Origin: Tubiluchus corallicola | Taxonomy: Eukaryota > Priapulida > Priapulimorpha > Priapulimorphida > Tubiluchidae | Direction of reading: 5' to 3' | Assembly (NCBI GenBank): GCA_030141605.1 | Contig: JAQGDQ010000220.1 | Coordinates: 163,786 to 227,785 of the forward strand | Length of the DNA stretch: 64,000 bases | Part shown: positions 1 to 11,364 of the stretch, piece after piece | Layout of the letters: each line of letters begins with the position of its first letter | Position numbering within the stretch: position 1 is the first letter of the stretch | Translations under genes and position numbers: made by a program | Notes under the pieces: model-generated | The model's input: the letters and a program-made list of their open reading frames with translations, nothing else | Databases searched by the model: none | Told to the model about the DNA's origin: nothing

Positions 1-1166
1 CATTATTATTTTTAAAAATTTTGTGATTGCTAAGCATGAGAATGCAGGGTGTGAAGAGTTACATAACTTTGTTTCTTTTTACTTGCCATTTGGTAATGAT
101 TGCACATTGTGATCTGAGAAGGCAGTGTAGTTGTTACTGCCTGGTTCAGTTTATATGCAGTAATTGACTGGGAAAGTTGCAAAATGTGAGTGGATGCAGC
201 ACGGCAAATAATGAGTTATCGATGAGATTTGACGAGGAAAAGAGGCTGTTGATGTTAATTAGGTGTGAAACAGGTTGTTATTGAGTCTCTCTGTGGTTCT
301 GCCCGTGAATGTGGTGTAGTACATTGCATTGCTTACAATAGTTAACGGCTTAGTGTTCGACATTTGTTTATTTCAAGATAAAACACTTTTCTAACCTGAC
401 TGTTCCAAATATATCACTATGATACAATATGATAACTTTTCCAATGAGCCAAGTTTGCCTAACTTAGAAGCAGGTTAGATGTCTGCTTCACCAGAGACTA
501 AGTGTGAAATAGTTAGAGAATTTATTGAGTGACTGCCAGTGTCAGCTTTTTCGCTATAATTTTTAACAGCCAATGCTTCACTAAATCAGGAAGCTTTTTT
601 AATTAGGTGACATTTCTTGTGTGACGGCTGATACAGACAATCGCTAGATTGGTGTCCTAGTTGTAAGCTTAGTGCCAGCTCCAACAAGGCCAAGAAAGTA
701 AACTTGTCGAAAAAAATCACTATACGTATAACAAGCTTGTTATTAATGCTGTCAATAATGGCTTCAACAGGTTTACACCAGCCACTACAAATTAGTTAAT
801 ACTGAGTCAATTTTTTACGTGTTTTAGGTTTTTCTGCACTACCACTAATGGATCAAATTCTCTTTATGAAAACTTACTGGGTTGACATGCTGTGTATGAC
901 TGCGCTCGGCCACTCCATACGATACGCAGGAGAGAAGTACGTGTTCACTGGAGATATGATCCTCTCAAGGTAACTGGTGAATAAATTGACAGTTAACATT
1001 GTTACACGTTGGTTCGGTTTCAAATACGTACTTGCAGTTGTTGCTAGAGTCTTCAAGTATACGTAGTTGTATTTGCAGTTCAAGTGGGAGTTTAGAGCAG
1101 CTTGTGTGTGGTTTTGTGCAACAAAATGGAAAATTTTTATCATTCTTCTGAAAGTCAAATCTCTAT
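1..1166. other. Non-coding sequence, probably receptor intron
   Basis: AT-rich sequence without a recognisable exon, RNA gene or named repeat. The short open frames on both strands have no domain, no splice context and no resemblance to a protein family I know. It lies upstream of the last two exons of the + strand nuclear receptor gene and is most simply part of its intron. The missing upstream ligand-binding-domain exons were not found here. Confidence 0.4.
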
Positions 1167-1744
1167 TATGGAGTTTACACGAAACCAACGCAGGTTGTAT
1201 CCGGTCACTAACCAATTAATTAATAACAAAAGCGGCATTCGTCCACCACTAGGTAGCTCTTGTGGCGGCTGTGTCAATATTGCTGAGCTGTTGCATTATG
1301 TATCGGGGGTGTGCATCAGGCGCGCAGTAGACAATAATGTAGAATATTTTGACATTTGTAATTAAGTCTGCTCGTTTTCAGCACTACACTGGTATAACTG
1401 GCATTGGGGACTTTCACACCTTTTTTCCTTCAGGTACCTCTGCTTCATATTTTTCCAAACATCCATGGTGATTTAACATGTTTTGGCCATTTTGCAGTAT
1501 TTTAAGTAATGCGGTGCAAAATTTGTTTGCGCAAATCTACACTAATGAATATTCCCGTTGCCTAAAGCAGCATGAAGCTAATTTGTTTAACACCTGCCAC
1601 AACACTTGCAATGGGACTAGCCTGTTGTTTAGTTGATTAGCCACAATCGTTGTTAATCAGATGTTACATATTTTCTCACAATAGCGAACAATAGGGCTTA
1701 CACACGGTTTCAACCACTGTAGCCTTCGTGTAAACTCCATATAT
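1167..1744. repeat. Foldback (TIR) element, MITE-like
   Basis: The left edge reads TGGAGTTTACACGAA (about 1169-1183) and the same 15 bases appear in reverse complement near 1725-1740. Weaker inverted similarity continues inward. TA flanks both outer edges. About 580 bp with terminal inverted repeats and no coding capacity is what a non-autonomous DNA transposon looks like. The superfamily is not determined, and only one copy was seen in the window. Confidence 0.45.
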
Positions 1745-2214
1745 TTGATGTTATATCATTTAGTTGTCTTTAGGACACAAATTATCCAAATTGGTTTTGA
1801 TTCTAATTTAAGGTGAGGTATTAATTCAGCATTCATTAACCCTGTGATAGATGAGTGAATTTGACATTCCGCAGTCAAACTGGAGTTACAGAACTTGAAA
1901 TGTTACTAATTATGAAGATGACGTATCGAGTGGATATAAAGTACTGTTGCAGAAATTTGGAAGCTTTGCATGTCATTTATTTTATTAAAATTATGCAAGA
2001 AATCAATAGAATAACTTCTTCAATTAATTTTTCACCATGTATTTGAAGTTAGCTTTATTTTAACTTATTTCGTAAGATTGGTAAGTGAATCTTTCCCGGT
2101 GCCTCTCCTGATGACCCTTTTCCTTTGGTGGTAATTTTGTATGTGTGTGGATTGTGTGTGATGTTTGTCTCTTTTTGTTGTTTGTGTGTGGTGTTGATTT
2201 TTTTTTAGTTTAAT

Positions 2215-2720
2215 TAAAGAAAAACAGGTCCCGATTATAAACTGTGCTGCAAAATAATGTAACGTACAAAATATTGAATCATAAATGTAGTTTTTTAACA
2301 GTGTTTTTTGTGAAGGAATTATTACTGTGAAGTCTGACTTCGTTTTCCCGTGGTTAGCTTTTCATTCTTACATCTGGTTCCCCATTCCTTAAATAATTTG
2401 ACAGCAATGCTGGCATATCAAAAATGCATGCCACAAAAAAAAAACAGGCACTGTACCTGATTGCAAAATTGCATTTCATTTGCAACACACAGTCTCGTAG
2501 ACACAGTGGTAAAGTTGAAATTTTAACTTTTAAACTTTAAACTTGCCAAGTTTTTGTGTATAACAGTTATTACTGTACATAAGTGCCATATTTAAATTTT
2601 TGCTTTCGCAAATAAGTGCTATGTTTTCATGGAATGTTTCTGGTAGAAAATAATGTTCATTTGTGATCACTAGCTGTGCTAGCCAGCCATTAATTATAGG
2701 AAAGGCCAAGTCTCTTGGGA
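2215..2720 (+). repeat. Dispersed repeat family A, copy 1 (diverged)
   Basis: Shares ordered blocks with the better copy starting near 3297: a stretch on unspliced-looking AT-rich sequence ending in GAAGGAATTATTAC, a block on AAACTTGCCAAGTTTT, then TTTTGCTTTCGCAAATA and a block on GTTCATTTGTGATCACTAG. The copies are only moderately alike, so this is an old interspersed repeat. No open frame. Confidence 0.55.
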
Positions 2721-3296
2721 AGTTGAGCTTATTTTAATATTTGAGAAAAAGGTTAGAAAGTTTCATCAATGAAATTGTAATATGTGTCTCATGTAATTAG
2801 TAAAATCAATTTAAGGTGGCAATCAGTTCATGTTTTGGCGTGCTCATTTTGAACGAAAAATGTCATGTCATCATCCGGATAACCTACAATGTAAACTCTT
2901 ATCCCACCAGATGCTTCAGCAAACTTTTTTGCAACTACATCAATTACAAACAATCAAAACATTAAGCGAGAGATTATTAATACTACTTTTTGCTTTTTGA
3001 TGAATTCCGTTGCCCACTATGTAATGAAAACCAGTTACCAATAATAATATAATAATCTGAAACTCGGCTAGTTAATGCTGACAAAATAACAGTAATTTTT
3101 ACAAGCTAAAACTGAAGTCTATAGTTATGTAAACCATCTGACACCTTCTGTATGCTCTCAGAATTCTATGCTTATCTGTAACTATATTATGTGTAGTACT
3201 TAACGCATTTTGAGGTATAATCCTATGGATTAAAGCTCTGTAAACAATTTAAAGTTATGGCAAAGTGGTCTCACGACTAATTTTTATGTAAACACA

Positions 3297-3960
3297 GCTA
3301 AAGCAAAACCGGGCCCAATCTTAAACTGTAGGTCAGAATAATCTACTCTTTAAAATACTGAGAAGAAACATACTATTTTTTTTTTCAAAAATGACTTACC
3401 TGAAAGAATTATTACCACACAAACACAATTTCACGTTCGCGCCAGTAGTTCTTCGCTGTTACATGCATTTCGCCATTTGCTAGTTAGACAGGCACTAGAG
3501 CCTGCATTTCGGAAAGCGTTGCACATATAACAGGAGCTGTACTTCTTAGTTCAGATGTGTTAGTTTGTGACGAACTGCACACGTTCGACCGCTCATGAAT
3601 GTGGAATGAGCACAGCGGTAAATATGAAATTTGAACTTTTATCTTAAAACTTGCCATATTTTAGTACAACACACTGAATCTCTTGCAGTAGCACTGTGCT
3701 TCAATTTTCGCTTTCGCAAGCACGTGGAACACGCTCGCGGAATATTTTTGCTGTTGAAAATTATGTTAGTTTGTGATGTCATCAATAGTTTGGCTCGCCC
3801 GTCATTAATTAAGATTATAATCCATTAATTATCAGAAACGCTGTTGCAGTATTAAAATGTATACTTTTTATCGGACTTGAAAATGGGGTAGTATATGAGA
3901 AATCATCCTATCTTCCTTTAAACACAAATATTTAATCAGTAGAATAACCGAATTTCTCAG
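3297..3960 (+). repeat. Dispersed repeat family A, copy 2
   Basis: The clearest + strand copy in the receptor intron. Shared landmarks with the copies at 40 kb are GAGCACAGCGGTAAAT, TTTAGTACAACACA, AATCTCTTGCAGTAGCACTG and TTCAATTTTCGCTTTCGCAA. It ends in a block resembling ATGAGAAATCATCCTA followed by CTTTAAACACA. The open frame at 3631-3828 is only a product of this repeat, since the repeat's other copies break it. Confidence 0.7.
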
Positions 3961-4129
3961 TGAACTGCAGAAGTTTTTTACGTGTGTCTTCGTGCTGTCC
4001 ACCGGCTTACGTCATTTTTTCAAATGTCCCACAGATAGGTTCGCTTGGCAGGAGATAAATAATCACTTTTGCATTTTTAGCAAGCATTTTATGGGCGTAT
4101 ATTATGGGTATAATATTAATAATTTCAGT

Positions 4130-4330
4130 ATTTTAAGTGAATATTAAAACACAATGAATGTTGTTCGAGGGTGGATTTTCCTTTGACTTGCTTAGCTATT
4201 ATTTAATATTAAAAATATTTGGACATTATCATAGGTTATAAATCTGTAGTTTTTGCCATGCTTCATGATGAAATAGGATCTGAAAAATCGTCCTATTTTC
4301 CTTTAAGCCAACGTCTGTTTCACGTGGTTA
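4130..4330 (+). repeat. Family A, 3' fragment
   Basis: The segment around 4270-4310 (ATAGGATCTGAAAAATCGTC then CCTATTTTCCTTTAA) matches the 3' end of family A copies at 3880-3925 and 40900-40940. The left boundary is uncertain. It stops about 60 bp before the splice acceptor of the receptor exon. Confidence 0.45.
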
Positions 4331-4384
4331 TGGGACGTTATCATCACAATTTTAATTTTTTCATTTGGTTGCTTTCTTATTCAG

Positions 4385-4554
4385 GGATCAGATTAACAAG
4401 TTTGTTGACCTCGGACCCTCCGGTGCATCTGTACCCGGCGTCATGGGCTCTCAGACATTGAAATGTATGGAAGTGGCACGCAAGTATCACGAGATGAATG
4501 TGACCAAGGAGGAGTTTGTGTGCTTGAAAGCGCTGTACCTGACCAATATACTAG
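4385..4554 (+). CDS. Nuclear receptor, penultimate coding exon
   Basis: The acceptor TTATTCAG ends at 4384 and the donor is GTAAGA at 4555. The exon contributes one base to a split codon, 56 full codons (from DQINKFVDLG to LTNIL) and one base of the next split codon. It covers the loop before helix 8 and helix 8 itself (EEFVCLK). The frame was fixed by this motif and by the phase match with the next exon. Confidence 0.8.
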
Positions 4555-5344
4555 GTAAGAATTGCTCGTGATTGACTCTGAGTCTCTTCGTAAGTTAAAT
4601 ACACTTGGGAATCGCAACTGTGAAGACGTTCTTATACATTTCTTAACAACCTCACTCGCTGAAATGCTTACAGAAAAAAATTTGCAATCACACGAATTAC
4701 AAGAATTCTGGTTTTTGGACCTGTTTGATATTTTTGCTTTTTTCTGTAGATGTTTGCATTGAATGGCTGCTGGCTTTACCTAGTATACCTAGTATTACCT
4801 GAAAATTTGCACAAACGTGTTTCATGGCTTCAGAAATAATTACACGGAAGTTATTGACCAAATTTACTTTTTGTGTTGTTTACATTTCATTAGTCATTCT
4901 TATAAAAAGTTATCCGAAAGTTCAAGTTATTAACTAGATTTGCTGCCTTGTCCCAGTTTCGCTAATTTCTGCTGAGGAAATAATAATTAAACTATAATTT
5001 GTTGCCATTTGTATTTCTTAAGACTAACAGTTGTTTATAAATGTCCCTATTAAAAACATTCATCTGTTAGTTTTTCATTTTCATTTTTTGCTTTTTTAGA
5101 TGCCTCTCAATTGGCGAGACCAGATTTGGCGAGCGAAATACAGGACACAATGCTAAAAATCATACATAAACTTTCCATAAGTCAGCATCCTAGCGAACCT
5201 CACAGAGTCGCCGAGATATTAGCATTGTTTGCCGGGGTCCGTCTGACTGCATATTACATTCTGAAAAGCATGGAAAACCTGTACTGTGCCAGCATGCCAC
5301 TGACGATGCCGCCATTGTTCAAAGAGTTCTTTCAGGACACGTGA
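4385..5344 (+). CDS. Nuclear hormone receptor, C-terminal ligand-binding domain (two last exons; partial)
   Basis: Two exons joined across 4555-5099 encode the last 137 residues of a nuclear receptor, a ligand-regulated transcription factor. Visible features are helices around KEEFVCLKALYLTN (the conserved E-x-F/Y-x-x-L-K of helix 8 in steroid-type and NR2-type receptors), the PSEPHRVAEILALFAGVR block that corresponds to the usual P-x-R-x-x-x-L-L-x-L-P-x-x-R of helices 10/11, then SMENLYC, and a terminal activation helix PPLFKEFF followed by four residues and a stop. The pattern hydrophobic-hydrophobic-x-E-hydrophobic-hydrophobic of AF-2 is intact, so the receptor should be able to recruit coactivators. 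The DNA-binding domain and helices 1-7 are not in view. The subfamily is unclear: helix 8 resembles oestrogen/ERR and FTZ-F1 receptors, the AF-2 helix resembles ROR/TR. It is convergent with ASH1. Confidence 0.82.
5100..5344 (+). CDS. Nuclear receptor, last coding exon
   Basis: A polypyrimidine tract and TTTTTTAG end at 5099. The first two bases complete a GAT codon with the preceding exon, giving DASQLARPDLASEIQ. The exon holds helices 9 to 12, the AF-2 motif LFKEFF and the stop TGA at 5342-5344. The usual LPxLR motif before helix 11 is replaced by FAGVR, a sign of a diverged family member. Confidence 0.82.
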
Positions 5345-6500
5345 CATAGAAATCTCTCTGTTGTTCGTTTTATCATTTTTGGTTTGTACTAGTCTTTTGA
5401 TTATTGCAATACGACCTGCAAACGAATTAAAGGTGAAAATGTGTCATGGCAAATGTCTCAGTCGTACCCAGGTTCAAAAACTACACCAAAATTGCGTATA
5501 ATTTGAAAACTTTTGTAGTTGTAAGAGAACATTTGACAAAATTCAGTCCTCAGCAATACACTGAGACAGTACCGGCAGTTAAGCACTCATAATTACCCGC
5601 TAACATGAAAACTTGTCATAGCAGCTAAGTTGTAAAAACAGCAGCCACGGTTTCTATGGTTTTCAATCAAACTGCTGTTTGTTAAACTGCAGGTCAGTTT
5701 TGCATTTTTCAGATGTGGCCTCCAGAAGATGTTAACAATTTGTTTGGCTATGCACCATTCAATTATTCCACAGGAATTTGCTCTGTTTTTTGTGTCACAA
5801 CCTCATAACTTACATTTTTTAAAGCAGCTTTTGCCAAATCTTGTCGAGCGTTGTCACATTACGTACAAAAGCACTGTGTGTTATCAATCAAAGATTGAGT
5901 GTTTTACCACGTGCCTTATAACATATGTCTGCTGATCGATATGGCAGACCGTATTTCAATGATAGTATATTTCCTGTTATCAGTATTATGACCGTTACCA
6001 CTACTCTAATCTGTTTGTTTTTTATGTACAATTAAGTGTAAGCACAATTGCAATGCAACAAGCTATCAAAAAATTGTACATGAGAAACAGATGAAGGTAC
6101 TTCGTAGTATATTCAGTGATTATGTTTTTGATTGCAATGATCTGTGCGCTATAGCATTTTCTAGGCACAGGAAGGAGTTTGTCGTAAATTCACTTGTAAA
6201 TAACACAAATCGTTAAACGTTGTGATAGGTTTATTTTTTAGTATTTCTATGTTTGTTTTGTTGGCAGGCACCTGTTATCTGATTTTATGAATTTTATCAT
6301 TGCTGTTCCGGTTTTAAACGTCTTTGTTGAGCTAAGCTAAACGTAGTGTGGTTACGCATCTTCGTGACCTTTTCGTATGCAGTGTGTTTGAATGTTAGTG
6401 TTATGTAGTACTGATAATTCTAAGAACTTGTAAATATTGTATATAAGCGATGTTAATCTGTTAATTTTTAAGATTAAAACAAAAGCAGGTTTTTAGTTAT
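5345..6500 (+). other. Probable 3' UTR of the nuclear receptor gene
   Basis: Non-repetitive, T-rich sequence downstream of the receptor stop. A Pumilio-type element TGTAAATA is at 6429-6436 and an ATTAAA poly(A) hexamer at 6473-6478. Further AATAAA hexamers occur downstream (about 8973 and 9824-9829), so the transcript end is not fixed. No other gene is evident here. Confidence 0.45.
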
Positions 6501-6654
6501 CTATGTTCTTATCAGTGTGTTATGTACATCCGTTGTGATCCTCTAATGATAGATAGTTCGGCATTGTGCTGTTGCAAGTAGTAACGTTATTATAAAGCTT
6601 TAAATTCATTATTCGTTGCTGTGAAGATGTTTATGGCCTGGTTACACGTGTAAA

Positions 6655-8130
6655 GGTAGGACTCCACATGCGTGATCCGCAATCAGTGTTTAAAGTGTGC
6701 CGGGTCTGTCAGGGTTGCAGACCCAGAACCTAAAATTACAGACCTCGCACCTAAAGAAAAAACAATGTCTCGCCGGGTCACTCATTTAGTTTTTCACTAT
6801 TTAATTATCTATAAGCCTATCTGTAACTCATGTTAGTAGCCCAACTTCGTCTCTAAGTCAGCAGAATAGGACTGTAGCTGATAACAATGGGCAAAGTAGT
6901 TAATTGTACTGACCTGCTGCTACCATTTTGTGAAAACCTGCTGGAACTCATTTTTCTTGCAACTTTTCAGGAAAAAAGAAAGTGGTTTCTTGACAAGTTG
7001 TGCACAAAAATAATGAGTTAACTCATTTTACCACCAGTAACTTATTTTGTTTTAGACTTGAAAAATTGAGTGCGACAAAAGTGCACTATGGTGGAACAAA
7101 ATTTGGCTGGAATTAGTTGGCGTGATAGTACTTAGAAATTGGAGCTAGAGCACCTTGCTGTCATTCATTTGCTCAGTGATTCCTCGCTGTCAAATAGTTT
7201 GAATAGGCCAAGACTTGTACCGGGCAATGTATAAAAGCTAGTGGCTGAAAATTAGTTAATTCACTTCTTAAACAGAAATGGCTATTTTTGAATTAAGGCT
7301 TAAATTTTGTACCTTTGATGGTAAAAGCAGTTGAAGAACTGTTTAGTGAACTGACCTTTTTTGCCCCAATGTAAGCTCCGAACCCCATTAGGGGAGCTGC
7401 ACAGGTCTCCTAACTGTTTCTTGCTTTTTCTGACATAAGACGCCTTACTTCACTTAAAGCAACACTTTAAGCACTGTCCGCAATCCATAATTCGTGGTGC
7501 GTATTGACTGTTTTTATGTGTCCATGAACACTATACGTATTAAGAAAGCTCATGGTGCTCTTTCCATCATTTTGATTGCAGTTTTTGAAAATTGGAAGAA
7601 ATAATTTTTAGAAATATCTCTGTTGAAATATCAGCATGGTAATTACAGTGGTGGCATTAGCTTATCATTGTACTATTAGACAGAAATTCAAAATGTAGCA
7701 TAACAAAGCATAGGTTTTGGGTTTGTAACATGATGCAGGGGGCAGAACAATATGGCATGTATCACCACTTATGCAGAACAACACAGTTATACCCTTCTTC
7801 CACTTAAAAACTCAAATGGAAGAAATATTATTGGTTGTAAGTCTTAAAGTGACGAAAACTAACCTGACCAGGAAGCCAATCAAGGAAAATGGCCACTGGA
7901 AAACTGGCTAAATCACCTAGGCAATGGCAGTTTCTTGTCCGTGAATTGCTGCGTGATGCGTTTTCAGACAATAGCGATCATGTTCAAGCGGATACGGATC
8001 ACGCAACATGCGTTATGGATTGCGGATTAGAAAAAACTTCCATGTATTTAAATATAAACTATTGTATCCATATTATGCATCACATTGCTATTATGGATCA
8101 AACATTATGTGTACATGGAGTCCTACCTCA
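6655..8130. mobile_element. DNA-transposon-like element, family C, copy 1 (with inner insertion)
   Basis: The left end GGTAGGACTCCACATGCG (about 6656-6673) and the right end near 8111-8130 (TGTACATGGAGTCCTACC) are inverted copies of each other. From about 7480 to 8126 it parallels the shorter copy at 16688-17322, with shared blocks such as GCATTAGCTTATCATTG, CATAACAAAGCA and GACCAGGAAGCCAATCA. The part from about 6700 to 7480 has no counterpart in copy 2 and may be a later insertion or a longer element form. No transposase frame was recognised. Confidence 0.6.
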
Positions 8131-8311
8131 ATGGTAAAAACACATTTATACATGTGCATGTATTTTACACATTTATACTTGTGCGTGTATGAAATTGAAT
8201 GCATACATGAATAACGTTAAGCAAAAGCCAAGCAGGCAGTATCTTTATGAAGATGCCATGTCAGATGCTGCAGAAATAGGACTTGGAAATGAGATCCTCG
8301 TCTAAGGACGA

Positions 8312-8424
8312 AAGTCGCACCTTAGCTTCGGCAGCACTAATATTGATTCTAGCAGGGTACCCCTCTTAAGTCACACCTTAGCTTCGGCAGCACTAATATT
8401 GATTCTAGCAGGGTACCCCTCTTA
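8312..8424. repeat. Two near-identical 56-bp tandem units
   Basis: The two units, both containing CACCTTAGCTTCGGCAGCAC and AGCAGGGTACCCCTCTTA, follow each other directly. They differ at about one base, so the duplication is recent. Function unknown. Confidence 0.9.
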
Positions 8425-10009
8425 TTTTATGGACTGTCTTGCAAAGGATGAAGAAAGTCGCTAAATGGTCTCGCTGTATGCTTAGTGCCCAAAGTTAGGC
8501 AACACTGAATCTGGACAGTAAATGAAAGGATGACTGACAGTAAACTTTTGCGTGGTTTTATCTGGCATACTGCCGCCATTTATTTGTGTCTTTATAAGCA
8601 GTTGGACATACCTGTGAACGTGACTGAAATTCCCCTGCTAATCCAGTGACTCGTCTTACAGGTTTTTCCTGATATTGAGCTAGATGTTGATGTGAGTCTT
8701 GCACTTAGTGTTGGATTCCTGTTTAGGTCATGCCAAACTATAGGCCAAGCATAAAAAAGCACCATGTCTATGCGTCTCCCCGGATACAAGAATATTAATT
8801 AATGTTTATAATTTTATCCTCAAGATTGTCAGCGATTTGCTGAAGTGAAACTGGCGAATTCACATAGACAGAACCAACCATTCGCTAGTGAAAACCAAGC
8901 TTTTTTTGGCTGGTCACGTTTGGTTTTACAAATTTAACAACCGTGAGTTCTTTTTGTCATCAGAATTTAAGTAATAAATAAAAAATTTAACTGAATTATA
9001 GCAAGTGGTCAAACGCGCACTTATTTCAATTCAAATTTATTTTGTCTCAAAGAGAAACTGCTCGGTGTTAGTTCCTGAATATCTTGCGCAAACAACCGAG
9101 GCGAAGTGTTACTTGTGCCTTTACTACTATGTCTAGATCTGCTAGAGAATAACCAGTGTACCTCAATAATTTTTTACAGTTTTCAATCAAATCTACAACA
9201 CGTCTGTATAGATATTAAGTCAGTGTTTACCATAGCACAAGGCTTTTTACCATATAGTTAGGTACTATCTAACAGCGTACAATGAAAAGTTTTGAGCTAG
9301 ATTTACAAAATGGTATCTGCATTTGCTTGGCCATTATGTTTAAACAGCATCAAGTCTGGTTAGCAGTTAGGATTATTGCTGCAAAAACCACTGCTGGGTA
9401 GTTCCGAGTCTCCAGTTGCTTACCTCAGTGAAGGTCATACCAATGTGGCCAAGACTTCTGTGACTATAAAGTTAAATTGTATCATAAAAGTACTCTGTTA
9501 ATACATGCTTTTTTCGGTGAACAAAATCTGTTAAATTCTTTGTTAAAGCATTTATACTAATTAACAAGAACTAAACCTTTGTAATATCGAAATTTTTTCA
9601 TTATTCTAGTGTCTGCCAAATACAATATTGCAGTACTTTGTTATGCTTGGTATGATGGTTATAGTAGATTGAGGTTGTATGATTACACTTGCTGTATGAT
9701 GGATTTAGTTGTACGGTTTTATAATAACTGGGTTTTAATAGCGTCTAATTTATCTGTGATAATTAATATGTCTCATTTTAGTACAGTTGTGAATATCTGA
9801 ACTACGTTAAAGTGTCTGATTTAAATAAACCATTGTGAAGGCTGTGTGTATTGGCTTTGTCAATATAGTGTCACGAGTAATAAAGTCTTGCAAATTGTTC
9901 TTTGAATTGTCTGGAATGTGAGCATCTGCAAAGGGCAAACCACATCATCTTTTGTACACAAATTTGCCGCCTCACTGCATATACATCACATGTTGTAGGG
10001 TCTTCAAAT
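8425..10009. other. Intergenic sequence, nothing recognised
   Basis: Spacer between the 3' ends of two convergent genes. AATAAA hexamers occur on the + strand near 8973 and at 9824-9829. Short open frames on either strand have no recognisable domain. Confidence 0.4.
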
Positions 10010-10370
10010 AAAGGCCACATGTGCTGATGCAAACCAGCTACTCTACGAAGACTAAAAAAGGCCACCTGTGCTGACGCAAACCAGCTACTCTACGAAGACC
10101 AAAAAAGGCCACCTGTGCTGACGCAAACCAGCTACTCTACGAAGATTAAAAAAAGGCCACCTGTGCTGATGCAAACCAGCTACTCTACGAAGACCAAAAA
10201 AGGCCAACTGTACTGACACAACCAACTACTCTGCAAAGATTAAAAAAGGCCACCTGTGCTGACACAAACCAGGTACTCTACGAAGATTAAAAAAGGCCAC
10301 CTGTGCTGACACAAACCAGCTACAGACTAAAAAGGGCCACCTGTGCTGATACAAACCAACTACTTCCAAT
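10010..10370. repeat. Minisatellite, about 47-bp unit, seven to eight copies
   Basis: Tandem units each contain GGCCACCTGTGCTGA, then CAAACCAGCTACTCTACGAA and a short A run. Units 1-4 are the most alike; later ones shorten and diverge. It lies just beyond the probable poly(A) site of ASH1 and so marks the border between the two convergent genes. Confidence 0.92.
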
Positions 10371-10417
10371 TCTCAACTCCAAGTAATTCATCAACATATC
10401 AGCTCGTACTGTACAGA

Positions 10418-10423
10418 TTTATT
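10418..10423 (-). terminator. Poly(A) signal candidate for ASH1
   Basis: TTTATT on the + strand reads AATAAA on the - strand. It is the first canonical hexamer I found downstream of the ASH1 stop codon (11218), about 800 bases away. Cleavage would be expected 10-30 bases further on, just before the minisatellite. Confidence 0.55.
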
Positions 10424-11217
10424 TTCAAAGACATATGTATACATGTTATACATTCCTGTAACTAACATTTACTGTCTAACGTAAGAGGGTAAATATACAA
10501 AGTCGATGCAAATCAACATCCACGATTATAAGAGACATTCTACACTACGAGGTTCGTAGAAATGTAATAAATACGGCGACATCTACATGCAAGTTTTTAA
10601 AACAGAAATGTAATTGTACAACCACAATTAATATCATAATAGCGTGTATTATATATAATACTGTACACGCTATGCAGTATGCATTCACAATTATTAAAAT
10701 AGCTGTCTGAATTAATCACTAAACAGTGCATCACTAAGTGATCATGATATCATCATAATTACTATAACATTGTGCTTTATATAAAAAACTAACTGTACAA
10801 CACATGAAATACCTATACCGAGAATTCAAATATCATAATAAATGAGGGGTAGAACTTTTCTAATCTATACACTTGGTGCAATTTCAGAAATGTTCCACAA
10901 CCTCCAAATGTCCAATGTCATGGCTACACAGGAATTATAAATAAAAAAAAATTGTAAAATTATCTAATTTTCGTTGTCAGATTAGGGTTCACAATGAAAC
11001 CAAACTTCATGATTGGTTACGGGGAAGCACGACGGCTTCGTTTACAAAATAGATTCACAAACATATCTGCACTGCAGTCACAATGCTGCTAAAAGCAAAA
11101 TTTGGCTGTAGTGTTATAATTATGATGACATACCGGATCCAGCAATACATCCAAGTGGTTAAAACATATACCAAGAATGTATGGTCATTTTAAAGAGTCT
11201 CACTAGGCTGTATCCAT
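10424..11217 (-). other. Probable ASH1 3' UTR
   Basis: About 800 bases of AT-rich, non-repetitive sequence between the ASH1 stop and the AATAAA at 10418-10423. No open frame of interest and no dispersed repeat of the families seen elsewhere in the window. Confidence 0.5.
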
Positions 11218-11364
11218 TCACGTGCTGAAGCCGGCCAGGGTCGGTTTTTTACGGTGCCGTTTTCCTTCCAGAAGATAAGTAACGTCGACTGGTTTTCCCA
11301 CATTTGGTAGTTTACTTAGGAGCTTCAGAAGGTAACCGTTGAGCCTCGACTTTTTCTGAGCTTT
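11218..11364 (-). CDS. ASH1L: ASH1 last coding exon
   Basis: Encodes [20 protein letters not shown], then [20 protein letters not shown] and a TGA at 11218-11220. Human ASH1L ends similarly ([26 protein letters not shown]) but has a longer tail. Acceptor TTATTCCAG. Confidence 0.94.
   Translation of the reverse strand, partial: KAQKKSRLNGYLLKLLSKLPNVGKPVDVTYLLEGKRHRKKPTLAGFST

Noticed and set aside
3631-3828. 65-codon + strand frame before the receptor exon
   Set aside because: It lies wholly inside family A, and the frame is disrupted in the other copies.
10010-10370. CRISPR-like array
   Set aside because: Units are contiguous without distinct spacers, in a eukaryotic context; it is a minisatellite.
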